Both the position numbers and the translations under genes were made by a program. 64,000 nucleotides of DNA. Source: Gordionus sp. m RMFG-2023. Taxonomy: Eukaryota > Nematomorpha > Gordioida > Chordodea > Parachordodidae. Numbering within the stretch: the first letter of the stretch is position 1; each line of letters begins with the position of its first letter. The DNA lies in NCBI RefSeq assembly GCF_954871325.1, contig NC_088775.1, forward strand, positions 68,425,561 through 68,489,560, read 5' to 3'. Positions 35,801-44,995 of this stretch are shown in pieces. The notes beneath the pieces were generated by a model. That model was not told the DNA's origin. It searched no databases and saw nothing but the letters and a program-made list of their open reading frames with translations.

Positions 35801-38800
35801 ATTCCTTTAAAACTTTAATTCGCTCCGAATATGTCTTGTGTCTGATCACCTTCTCAGAGCTGCTAAATTTATCCAAGTTTTCGCGATTAAATGCGATAAC
35901 AGGAGAAAGCGAAGATTTATTGACGGAATTATCATTACTAGAAGACGACAGAAGTTTGGTGTAAGATTGTGGCATTTCATTGCAATTGAAATTTTGATGG
36001 TCGTAGGTTATAATTTTATTGATAACAGCGGGCTTGTTATTCGCATTATTGATTTTATTTGTGGGGTTTGATGGTAAGATCGTGAGCTCAGAAGGTAGCT
36101 TTTGAGGGGTCTTCGACTATTTATTTTAAATTTTATAAAATGAAATAAATATGGTGAAAAAATTTGGATTTTAAATATAAACATATATGTATATACTATA
36201 TACATTTTGTAAAGATCGTAATAATAGTTGATTTTTTAAAATTATTAAGGGATAGGCTAAAAAAAATTATAAAATGACTGATAATGTTATTCAAAGTAAC
36301 TTTTCCTTTTAATAATGTTGTCGAGCATTTAAAGGTTGTATATTTTCAGTTCTTTTAAGAAAACATTATTAAGCATGTTATAATTGTTACACAAAATTCA
36401 AATGGTTTTTTGTTAAAATTTTAAAGCATTAATAATCAAAAAATTATATTAAGTATAAAGTATGTACCATAAAGGAATTATTTAATTTTCAAAACAATAT
36501 TTTTCTTGGAAAAAAGAAGAATAAGAAGAGTAAGTAAAAAGTATGGAACATATTAATTACGAACATCGTTAAACAAGCAATTGTCAGAGTTTGAAGGGGA
36601 ACTAAATTCTTCGGTGATTTTGTCAAAATCGCTCAATCTGAGACTCAGATTAAGTTCATTATTGACCATTATAGATAGATCGTGGTTCTGTAAAACGTCC
36701 TCCTTGTGATCCAGTTTATAATTATCATATGCGAATATTTGTTGGTGAACAGGGAGAGATGAGGCTTGTGTTATTTTAATGTGATGTTGTTCCTGTTGCA
36801 AATAAAACAACTTTTATATATGTATGTACTGCTTAGCGCTGGTACTTATATTAGTTCTATTGAATTAGAATTAAATCAAGCTTCGTCATGCAAAATTAAA
36901 AAAAGGTACAACCACTACCCGATTTTTCTTATATAATGATTATAGAAACTTTACTATAAATATTTTGCTAAAACCCCCAAGTTTTAACCTATATATCTTC
37001 TTGAAGATATATATAAAAATTTTAAATAAATATATAACTTCACAAACATTGTTATCTTCATTTTTTTCGGGTACTCCCCTGTTCTCATCCTCTTTAATTT
37101 TCGCTAAATTTATTTTTATATATTATTTAAATATAATACAAATACTATAAATAAACAATAAGGATGTGCCAATAAAATATAAGTCAAATTGGAGCCGATA
37201 TCTACTGTTTATAAAATCTGATTGAACCTATATTTTCAAAAAAAAATATTCGAACTACTGTTATCATTGTTTTATGATTGTATATATAATTATATATTTT
37301 TCATTTTATAGTATCGGTTTAAAAATTTGTGAATCGGCACAACCCTTAATAACTACTTAATTAATCAGTTATCATTAGAATGGAATGGGGTCAACATAAA
37401 ATAATAATTTAGAAATTGCAATAATTTTTAGCTATTAAAGTTGAAAAAATAACAAAATTGCTCACTGAAATAATACCGAATATATTCTAAGTTTTGGTAT
37501 AAAATGTATTTACCATTTTCCCGCTCCCTATCATTTTCAGGGTTGCAATCCTGTGTTTGAATTTTTTTGCGTGGAATAGGTCTAGCGATGATCTTGTTAT
37601 CGGAAATATTCGGGTTTTTTGTCGTATCCTTGTCGGTAGAATGAGATGAATTTGTAACCATCTCCCATCTGTTCAACAAAGCGCTCATTTCGATTTTCCT
37701 GGATAAGTTGTATTTTTTGACCTTGTTATCACCCTTTAAAGAAAATCAATTTTAAAAATTTATGCGAAATTTTACAATTTTTTTTTATTTTATGAGGAGG
37801 CTGGTTCTCGTCACTTCTAGTACATTCCAGAACACCCTTAAATATGCAGGAGTAAAACTTTTTATCCTAGGTAAGACGGTAACTCTGGGAGATGTGCATT
37901 TAGGGGCCAGCCCTCAAAAAATTTTATGGCTCCCTAAACAAACAATTTTGTAAACTTGTTTTTTTTGCCGAATATTGCTAAACGAGTTTGATAACATTTA
38001 TCATTTTTTAAATAAAAATTATATACTATGGATAAAATGTATTTTTTATTTTTCGAGGTTTCGGTAATGTTAGTTTGTGAACTATCAATAAGTTTACTTA
38101 AAAAAAATATAAACTTTTCCGAAAAATGATTTATTTACAAACTAATATTTTTGCATGCATAATGAAGCCTTGCATGGACATGGCAATATTGTTTAAAATA
38201 ATCGAGCCTAAAGGACTCAGGTATAAATTTTTTTAAATATTCAGGCTTGAGGGGCTCAGATAAAAAAATTTTTAATTATTCAGGTCAGACGAATTGGAAC
38301 TTTTTAAAAAAATTGTGTAGTTTATAAAAACAAAAATTTCAATTTTAGACATTTTTTTGATTAGTCTCCTAAAATATTTTGGCGATTTTTCATAATATTA
38401 TTTGTGAAGTAAATTTTAATTTTTTTTAACACTTTCATTTTTTAAAATACTTTTTCAGGGGCCATCTGACGATTAAAATAAAAATAAAAATTTTTAATTA
38501 TTGGAAATTTTTATTCATTGGTGATTTTTCATTTTTACACAACCTCACTCTTTTTATTAATTAATATTATTTTAGTAGAAAGTATAAATATTATCATTTC
38601 TTTAAAATTCATCAAAACTCTTTTATAATCAAATTATATTACAAAATTATAATTCTAAAATTTATAAAAAGTATACAAAATATATCTTTAAAGCTATTAT
38701 AATATGCTAATTTATTATATTTGAATATAGTGTTGTTAAATGGCTCGATTAGAGCCGATTTTTAAAAACGGCTAAGTCTATATTTTAGCCAGAAAAATAT

Positions 38801-41731
38801 TGCCTAAGTTTCTAGATTTCGTTATGTCCAAACCTTTGTGTCATCTATGAGCAAAATTTTTAGGCTTGCTTAATATTTTTCTGAATAAAACATTGAGTTA
38901 GGCGTTTTTAAAATATTTGAATACATCAAAAAAGAGTTGGGTGTATTTGGATATAATAATTTTTAATTTTGGACAGATTCTGACATCTTTAAAAAATGTG
39001 AGCCAGACTTTGCAAAATTGCAAAAAACAGGTCCAGCAGGGCAATACATAAACTTAATGAGAAAAAAATATCAAAGAATTTTATCGACATATGCAATTTT
39101 AAAATGTATCCCACCCCTATCCCCAGTGAAAGGGTACTAGCTATGCTAGAAATGAAAAGATAGGGTTTTATTAAATTATAAATTACATTATTATACACTA
39201 TGTAGATATCGTTTATCATATACTTTGTCCATATTATCGACTGGTATTTCCTTTCTAAGCGAGGATACGATCTTGCAATTTGACAGACTCTCGATATCTT
39301 TTTGTCTCTCTTCTTTGATAGTTTGGAACATGAGTTCAGAGTAGGCTTGATAATCACCCATCAGTTGATCCTGTTGGCTAACTTCATCATGATTTGAGTT
39401 ATCCGATTCATCTGTCAAAACATTGAAAATGACCATAGTTCCTTCCCTACATAGCTTTAGATCCAGATTTATGTCTTTAACTGTCTCAGTCTCTTTATCT
39501 TTGTTATCAGGATGGTGATTGTTTTTTTTTAATATGGTAGATTTTCTGTGAATTTCTGTGTTAATATAATCACACTCTGATAGTTCGGTGTCATCAATGC
39601 AAATTTTGTGAATGCTTTAGTATAATTATTTTTTAGATTAATTGATAAAGATGATATAACATATTAAAATAGCCTTTTTTTTAGCCAAATAATATAAAAT
39701 TGATTTTTTAAATTTATATTGATAGCAATTAAGGTTGTACATTTAAAAAAAATTAAAAGTTTTTTTTTATTGCTATAATTGTAAGGCAAATAAAAATAAT
39801 ATTTTTATTAATTTTGAATATTCAAAAAAGAAACAAAAACATTCAAACACCAAATAAAATAATTCACTAAAACCTAGTAGTAAAGGTAAAATCTATGAAA
39901 TTAATTAATTACAGCATTCATTTTATGGGGGGGGGGGGATAACTTCTATTTATCTTAGCTTTTTTGTAAGTAAAAATATAGTAAATTAAAAGTTTAAAAA
40001 AAGTCTCAGCTCCAATTTTATTTTTGGTTTTAGTTTTCCAAGCTCTAGTTATGTATATAATACTTTTTAAATCAAAAATTTTATATTTATTAATAGGAAA
40101 TATAATTGGTTTCTATGCAATTTGAGTTGGTTATTGTCTACATTTATGCAATTAGTAATGAAAAAGTAATTTTTATAGGTTATAAAATTTATAATAACCA
40201 TTTGTTGTCCTTTTTGTTCATGTAATATTTAATAGGTTCTTGGGTATTTTCAGGTAATTGACCTTTAAAAATATCAGCTTCATTTTTATTTTTTTTTCCA
40301 ATATAATTATTTTCTTTCAAATACATGTCTAATTCTGTATATCCATTTGTCATATAATTTTTAAAATAATCATGAGTAATATTGTCAGATATTTTTAATT
40401 TCTCCTTATTTTGCTTTCTATTTTTTGAATTTACAATGTTTTTATTATCTCTTAACAAGTTATCTGGTGAAAAGTATTCTGGACCTTTTTTCAATGGGGT
40501 TTCATTTCCAGAAAAATATTCTGGAGTATCTATATATTGATTAAGATTTTGTGATTTATTTGTATGATCAATTCTTTATCATAATAAACTTTAATATAAT
40601 ATAATTTTATATTAACAGGGTTATTTTAAAACTTTTTGCAGCCCAGGGTGAACATAAATTTGATAGCTTTTTAAAAACCCACAATTTATTTAAACTTTAA
40701 AAATCATAATACTAAAAACTAATGTCATTTTTTGAATTGGATTTACAAATAAGCAGTTTAAAATATAAATTAAGTAATATTTATGCAATATATCAAAGTA
40801 AAATATAAATATTTTTAATAAATCATTCAATTGAATAATATTAAATGTTAAATTTATCCTTTTTTTTATATAAAAATTTACTTTTAAGAAAATGCATAAC
40901 AAACAAAAATAGTTTGTACCAAAATTGCCTTGCCTAATTTTGGTGGCCCAGGCTGCTGCCCTGCCTACTCTCTTATAGTATAGGTTTACATATTATAAAA
41001 TTGGTTTACGTTTATGAGATATATTATCCTCCTGCTCTAACATTTGATTTAAATTTGCCGGCTTCTAAAATATGTAAATATATAGAATTAACATTCATTC
41101 TATAAACTTTGAATTCAATGATGACTGTATTTGGACTTGTTTTCATTAATTTAAAATCTTCTTCTGATTTGTTAGATATATCAAATATAGTTGGTTTGAT
41201 AATGTCTACTTTCTCTATAATCTTAGCATGGGTTATAAATTTATTTAATAATATAAAATCAAATATAATATAGTAATACTTTTTTATTCTCCTTATCTGC
41301 CAAGTCATCTAGATTTGGATATAAATGACAGGTTTTATTGCTTGTTTTGTAATCAGAGATATCTATGTATTTTGAGCTATTTTTAATTGGGGTATTCCTT
41401 TCTTCTTTTTTCTCTTTCTTTTTCAAGCTATTATTTCTGCTTCCTGGTCTGTCATACAAAACTTTTAAAAATTTATTTTTAAAAAAGAAATTCTGTAATT
41501 ATACCTTTATTTGAATATTTAAAAATCTCAATATCGCCATTATTTATAGTCTAAATTTACAATAAATATAATGTTATTTTAATATAATAATACTTTCTTA
41601 ACATCCACTTTTGAAATATTATCAATTGTTTTGCTCATATAAGAATCATCTTGCCAGTCGTTATAGGATGCAGCTAGTGCTGCTAATCGAGCTTTTCTTT
41701 TATCTAATTCAGGTGAATCTTTATTCATCAT
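31662..41731 (-). CDS. ANLN: Anillin, actomyosin ring scaffold, 19 exons identified
   Basis: Anillin links RhoA, actin, myosin II, septins and membrane at the cleavage furrow. Exons in transcript order: 41731-41594, 41550-41505, 41461-41280, 41221-41108, 41064-41010, 40573-40199, 39614-39197, 37733-37514, 37103-37039, 36792-36565, 36116-35814, 35574-35433, 34686-34489, 33985-33705, 33485-33165, 32822-32742, 32552-32445, 32210-32029, 31803-31662. They give about 1199 codons; human anillin has 1124. The C-terminal half aligns throughout with the anillin homology region and PH domain. The N-terminal half is low in complexity but keeps RKARLAALAASYNDWQDD, like RRGRLANLAATICSWEDD of human. All joins agree in phase except exon 5 to exon 6, where a small exon is probably missing. 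The start ATG is tentative because an acceptor-like aacag lies 9 bases upstream. The gene is convergent with the cyclase gene. Confidence 0.93.
32958..33096. mobile_element. Short piggyBac-type MITE with TTAA flanks
   Basis: TTAA at 32954-32957 and 33097-33100 flank a 139-bp element whose ends are CCCTTGAGT and ACTCAAGGG. TTAA duplication and a CCCTT start are the piggyBac signature. A G-run lies near 32985. It is in anillin intron 15 and has no coding capacity. Confidence 0.78.
33165..35574 (-). CDS. ANLN: Anillin exons 12-15: anillin homology domain (HR1-like and C2)
   Basis: Exon 12 reads ELNNQVEYQQTIITQISQAL, almost the human [21 protein letters not shown], the start of the RhoA-binding coiled coil. 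Exon 13 gives RQKRQLLLSEIGRLKQEE and then LNITNIKLILKPDF (human TLSEIRLPLKADF). Exon 14 gives YLDYYFLCLFKYGPHLVFTQ ... WKIEFEVYTL, the C2 core. Exon 15 carries a Ser/Asn-rich linker and then FVLSGFTTITKRDYYNRN. All phases agree. Identity is highest in the coiled coil. Confidence 0.93.
35814..40573 (-). CDS. ANLN: Anillin exons 6-11: central disordered region
   Basis: Exon 6 contains a short internal repeat, TPEYFSGNETP and GPEYFSPDNL. Exon 7 (39614-39197) is acidic and ends VDNMDKVYDKRYLHS. Exon 8 includes KKYNLSRKIEMSALLNRWEM, which may match the anillin block before its second disordered part. Exon 9 is 65 bp. Exon 10's donor (GAT|gttcgt) is weak but is the one that keeps phase. Exon 11 ends SSEKVIRHKTYSERIK, feeding directly into the homology region. 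The introns hold a degraded MITE (38732-38915) and G-tracts. Confidence 0.78.
38732..38915. mobile_element. TAGTGTTG palindromic MITE, degraded copy 2
   Basis: The left end (tagtgttgttaaatggctcg, then gagccgatttttaaaaacgg) is well kept. The middle keeps agccagaaaaatattgcctaag, but the right end has decayed and the closing aacaacacta is gone. It lies in anillin intron 7. Confidence 0.7.
39615..40198. other. Anillin intron 6, no gene
   Basis: AT-rich noncoding sequence with a run of about 11 G near 39930. Such G-runs elsewhere in the window sit just inside hAT MITE ends, so a worn element may be present, but no ends were recognised. Confidence 0.4.
41010..41731 (-). CDS. ANLN: Anillin exons 1-5: N-terminal region
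   Basis: Exon 1 gives MMNKDSPELDKRKARLAALA and SYNDWQDDSYMSK, matching the conserved R-x-x-R-L-A-x-L-A...W-x-D-D block of anillins. Exon 2 is only 46 bp (TINNGDIEIFKYSNK). Exon 3 is highly charged (SLKKKEKKEERNTPIK). Exons 4 and 5 encode IIEKVDIIKPTIF and KPANLNQMLEQEDN. Phase is consistent across these five exons. The region is predicted to be disordered, as expected for the actin- and myosin-binding half of the protein. Confidence 0.8.
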
Positions 41732-42221
41732 ATAATCACACTGTTAAATTTTGAATTTTAAATTTACCAGAATTTTTGAATATCATGTGATATTAATTTT
41801 ATCCTCTGATAAAATAGGATTATATTTATTTAAATTACGATAATTAAATTACAATGACATATTATATTATATATGTTGTTAAATAGATAATAAAAAAGAT
41901 ACTAAGAATCAAAGCCTGACAAGCGAATCAGTAACAACCCAAATTATCACATTTCAGAGCATTGAAATCTTTTTCACTATTACATTTTTTTAAATAATAT
42001 TTATCCTGCACTGCAGGCATTTCTAATATCCACTCCTACTTATAGTAATTAAGAATTTTTTATATGTTTCATAATGATAATTTATATAGATATTTATAAT
42101 TAATGTAATAATTTGTAAGATTAACTACCTAACACATAAGCATGTATAATAATGTAATTTCCGTAATCCATTCCATATGCTTAGCAACCTTGTGAATATA
42201 CATGTTTATAAACGTAGCAAT

Positions 42222-42357
42222 GCGGGGGGGGGGGAGGGGGGGGATTCCCTTTCCCATTTAAAAATATATCACTTTTTGTGAATATCATTTTAAGCTAATA
42301 AAAAATATCCTCCCTAGTCCTCTCCCTACCCCCTGTCCCCAAAATATTTATGCATAT
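42222..42357. mobile_element. Detached end of a CATAGGCGTAGCC-family MITE
   Basis: Read on the minus strand, this stretch matches the right part of the element at 29903-30791: tatgcata, gagaggactaggg, ttattagcttaaaatgatat, a gggaatt-like run and a long C-run. The terminal ggctacgcc is missing. It is a truncated copy. Confidence 0.65.
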
Positions 42358-42470
42358 ATAAGGGTTGGGAGAATTGTATTCAGATATAAAATTTTGTATT
42401 TAAGATACAAAATACTAGATACTTTGAATTTTTTTTAATAAGATACAAGATACTTTAAGTCTGTTTACCA
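42357..42470. repeat. hAT-type transposon end with GTATC/GATAC repeats
   Basis: The sequence gggttgggagaattgtattc followed by repeated tttgtatttaagatacaaaa and tagatacttt motifs resembles the subterminal repeats of a hAT family. Similar text occurs at about 60510-60610. It abuts the 3' edge of the LINE remnant, so one inserted into or truncated the other. Confidence 0.4.
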
Positions 42471-43985
42471 TTAACTTAGTCTTAATGGGCACTACCTTTA
42501 AACTACTTAGTATTCTTGTACTGCGCACTTTATCCTTTCTTGTTACCCCAGCAATTATCCTCAGCATTCTCATCTCCATAGTTTGTAGACTTCTCTCGTC
42601 TGATTCTTTGGTTGGCCATGTTTCCGAAATATATAGAATAGTTGGTTGTACTATGGAACTGTAAATTTTTCCTTTTAATTTGTGTGGGATTCTTTTGTCA
42701 AATACCACTCCAGATAAAGATCTCCACTTTAACCACCCTTGATTAATCTTACTCTTTATCTCTTTTTCTATTGTGCCGTTTATTTTTGCAGCTTTCAATT
42801 GCCTATATCTGCCATTCATTTATATCAATAATCTCTGTTTCATCTCCTCCTATCACCATATACTCCGTCTTTTCTCTATTTACTTTTGATCCGTGCGTTT
42901 CTAGGATATTTATCCTACTCACTAATCTTTCTTTCATTTCATCCTTATATTTGGCAAGCATCACAATATCATCTGCAAATATCATATTCCACGGGACTGT
43001 TTGAGGTATAGACTGTGCTAATACATCTATTACTGTAATGAAGAGAAGTGGGTAAGAACCCACCCTTGATGAACTCCTTCGGCTATTGTGAAGCCTGTGT
43101 TATGCTACGGACCATTGTTGTATGACCCATATACATATCCTGTATTATTCTTATATATTTTTCGGGAACCTTTTTTTCTATATTAGGTGTTGATTAAGGC
43201 AAGGTCGAAGGCTTGCGCAAATTTCAGTACATGCTCTCCTTCATCATTTCTTTCTCCATATCCAAAACCACCATGATGCCTTTTGTAGCTATCTCTTGCT
43301 TTCCCCACATGCGCATTTAAGTCACAACCAATTATGACTAGGTCATCCTTAGGGACAGCTTCATCAAGGATAGCTCTAAAGTCATCTTTCTCTTCTTCCT
43401 TGCAACCCGTTTGAGGAGCATATACTGAAAGAATGTGTAGTATTGATTGACCAACGCAGAGTTTTATTCATTAGTCTATCAGAGATCCTGTTGACTTCTA
43501 CTACTGACGAGGTTAGATCTTGACTGAGGATGATGCCGACACCGTTCCTATTACTAACAATTCCATTATAGTACAATTTATACCCATCTCCAATCATCAA
43601 AGTTTTCTGTCCCTTCCATTTGGTCTCTTGTATGCACGCTATATCAACTTTTCTCTTGTTCAACATTGTTGCCAATTCTCTCGTCTTACCTTTAAGCGTT
43701 CCAATATTCAAACTTGCTAATCTTGTATTCTTTGCTTTGATCTTTACTTTACTTTTCACAGGATGGAGGTCTACACCCTACGCGTCGCTTGGAGGGAACG
43801 CCCTAGCTTTCATATTCATATTTCCATTTGTTTCCTTCATTTTGTTTATTGGACAGGTATCCTTAGCCCCCGGCTGTCCAGGCCTGTCGGTGACCGGGGT
43901 GTCATCTCTAAGCTCCGAAATTTATCATACCATATGTCTTTACACATCAGTCATCGTAGAAAAACTTGAAAGTTTTTATGCTCCT
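42415..43985 (-). pseudogene. Non-LTR retrotransposon (LINE, RTE-like), internally deleted
   Basis: On the minus strand, 43759 downward reads ASLNIGTLKGKTRELATML and VDIACIQETKWKG: an apurinic endonuclease with its Asn and Glu. This is followed after a short break by DDLVIIGCDLNAHVGKARD (43395-43200). The reading then jumps to PWNMIFADDIVML, the reverse-transcriptase active site (FADD), with the fingers and early palm missing. The 3' part (42819-42415) has QPTILYISETWP and EMRMLRIIAGVTR, the usual RTE-type tail. Endonuclease and RT are in different frames. A complete element would be about twice as long. A tRNA-like sequence heads it. Confidence 0.82.
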
Positions 43986-44054
43986 TACCAGGATTGAACC
44001 TGCGTCCTTGCTTTGTTTCCAAGCATACATCTAACCCATTAGGCCACCCTGGCG
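43986..44054 (-). repeat. tRNA-like head at the 5' side of the LINE
   Basis: On the minus strand the sequence has an A-box-like tggcctaatggg, a five-pair anticodon stem (tgctt/aagca) with a seven-base loop, and a B-box-like ggttcaatcc, at tRNA spacing. The acceptor stem does not pair properly and the base before the would-be anticodon is G instead of U. It is a tRNA-derived sequence (a SINE head or internal Pol III promoter), not a working tRNA gene. It lies about 230 bases upstream of the LINE's first ATG, in the same direction. Confidence 0.65.
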
Positions 44055-44139
44055 ATTAATAATGAAAACAATATCAGAATAAAAAATAATTAGTAAATAT
44101 CAATAAATCAACATCATAAATCACCACCATTTTTTAATA

Positions 44140-44230
44140 TTAGTTCAGTCTTTGACGATTTGGTCTATTAACCATATTAGCAAAGCTGAATAATCGTTCA
44201 GAGGTGGCAGAGGATGTTGATATTGTGTTA
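44140..44230 (-). pseudogene. hAT transposase C-terminal fragment
   Basis: The minus strand reads TSSATSERLFSFANMVNRPN followed by RQRLN and a stop. This is the hAT dimerisation motif (SSA-SER-FS-N-R-L). No upstream domain was found. It may belong with the hAT end at 42357-42470, with the LINE lying between them. Confidence 0.7.
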
Positions 44231-44987
44231 AATTTAATAAATATTTCTTTTTATATAACTATTTGACATATTAATATTTCGCCTGTCATCTTTCATATAA
44301 TTTAGGACTAGAATTGGATGCCTTTAAAACAGAAGTAATTATCATCTTCACCAATTGAAGATTTTGTTGACATATTAATTTCAATATTATTTTAAAAAAT
44401 ATTAAAGCTTCATGTATTAATATTTCTCTTATGTCAAATTCATTAAAATGTAATAAAAATATCATTGTTATTGAATGCTACATTCAAAAATGGCGTGCTA
44501 ATAGTCATTAGTTTTAAAAAGTTTTACACTACATTTAAAAATGATCAAATAATATTGTTTTTATTTTTTTTAATTTAAATTTAACATTAAAAAAAATATA
44601 TTTCTCATGATTATTTTATCTTAAAATCTCGGAATATTATAACTACTAGATTTATTAGATGCAAATATTTTTCTGTTTAATTCATTAAATTATAGCCTTG
44701 AAAATATTTTAAAATAACTATTTTTAATAAATTTAATTTGCCTATTTTAATTTTCTCAATAAGTGTTTAGAAACTGCAACATTGAATATTTTTAGACCTT
44801 TGTACGCAGGTGACTTGGGGGGATATTTTTTAGATCTAGGACCTGCCCTGATCCCGCTGTGCCTAACGCCCCAAATTATTTTAAAAAATCTTATAGGGGA
44901 AATCTTGAACTCAAAATATATTTTATTCTCTATTTTATTGTTATATATATTACATTTATATATTTAGCAATAACTGATAATTTAATG
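44231..44987. other. Noncoding stretch before the BED hAT
   Basis: AT-rich sequence without recognised genes. A short GC-richer patch at 44800-44880 may be another transposon scar. Confidence 0.4.
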
Positions 44988-44995
44988 TTTTCTAC

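Noticed and set aside
35838-36071. Plus-strand open frame of 77 codons
   Set aside because: Antisense shadow of anillin exon 11.
43520-43997. Overlapping plus-strand open frames
   Set aside because: Antisense of the LINE endonuclease region; no similarity to a known protein was seen in them.
43986-44054. A working tRNA gene
   Set aside because: The acceptor stem does not pair, the base before the would-be anticodon is G and not U, and the sequence is joined to a LINE.
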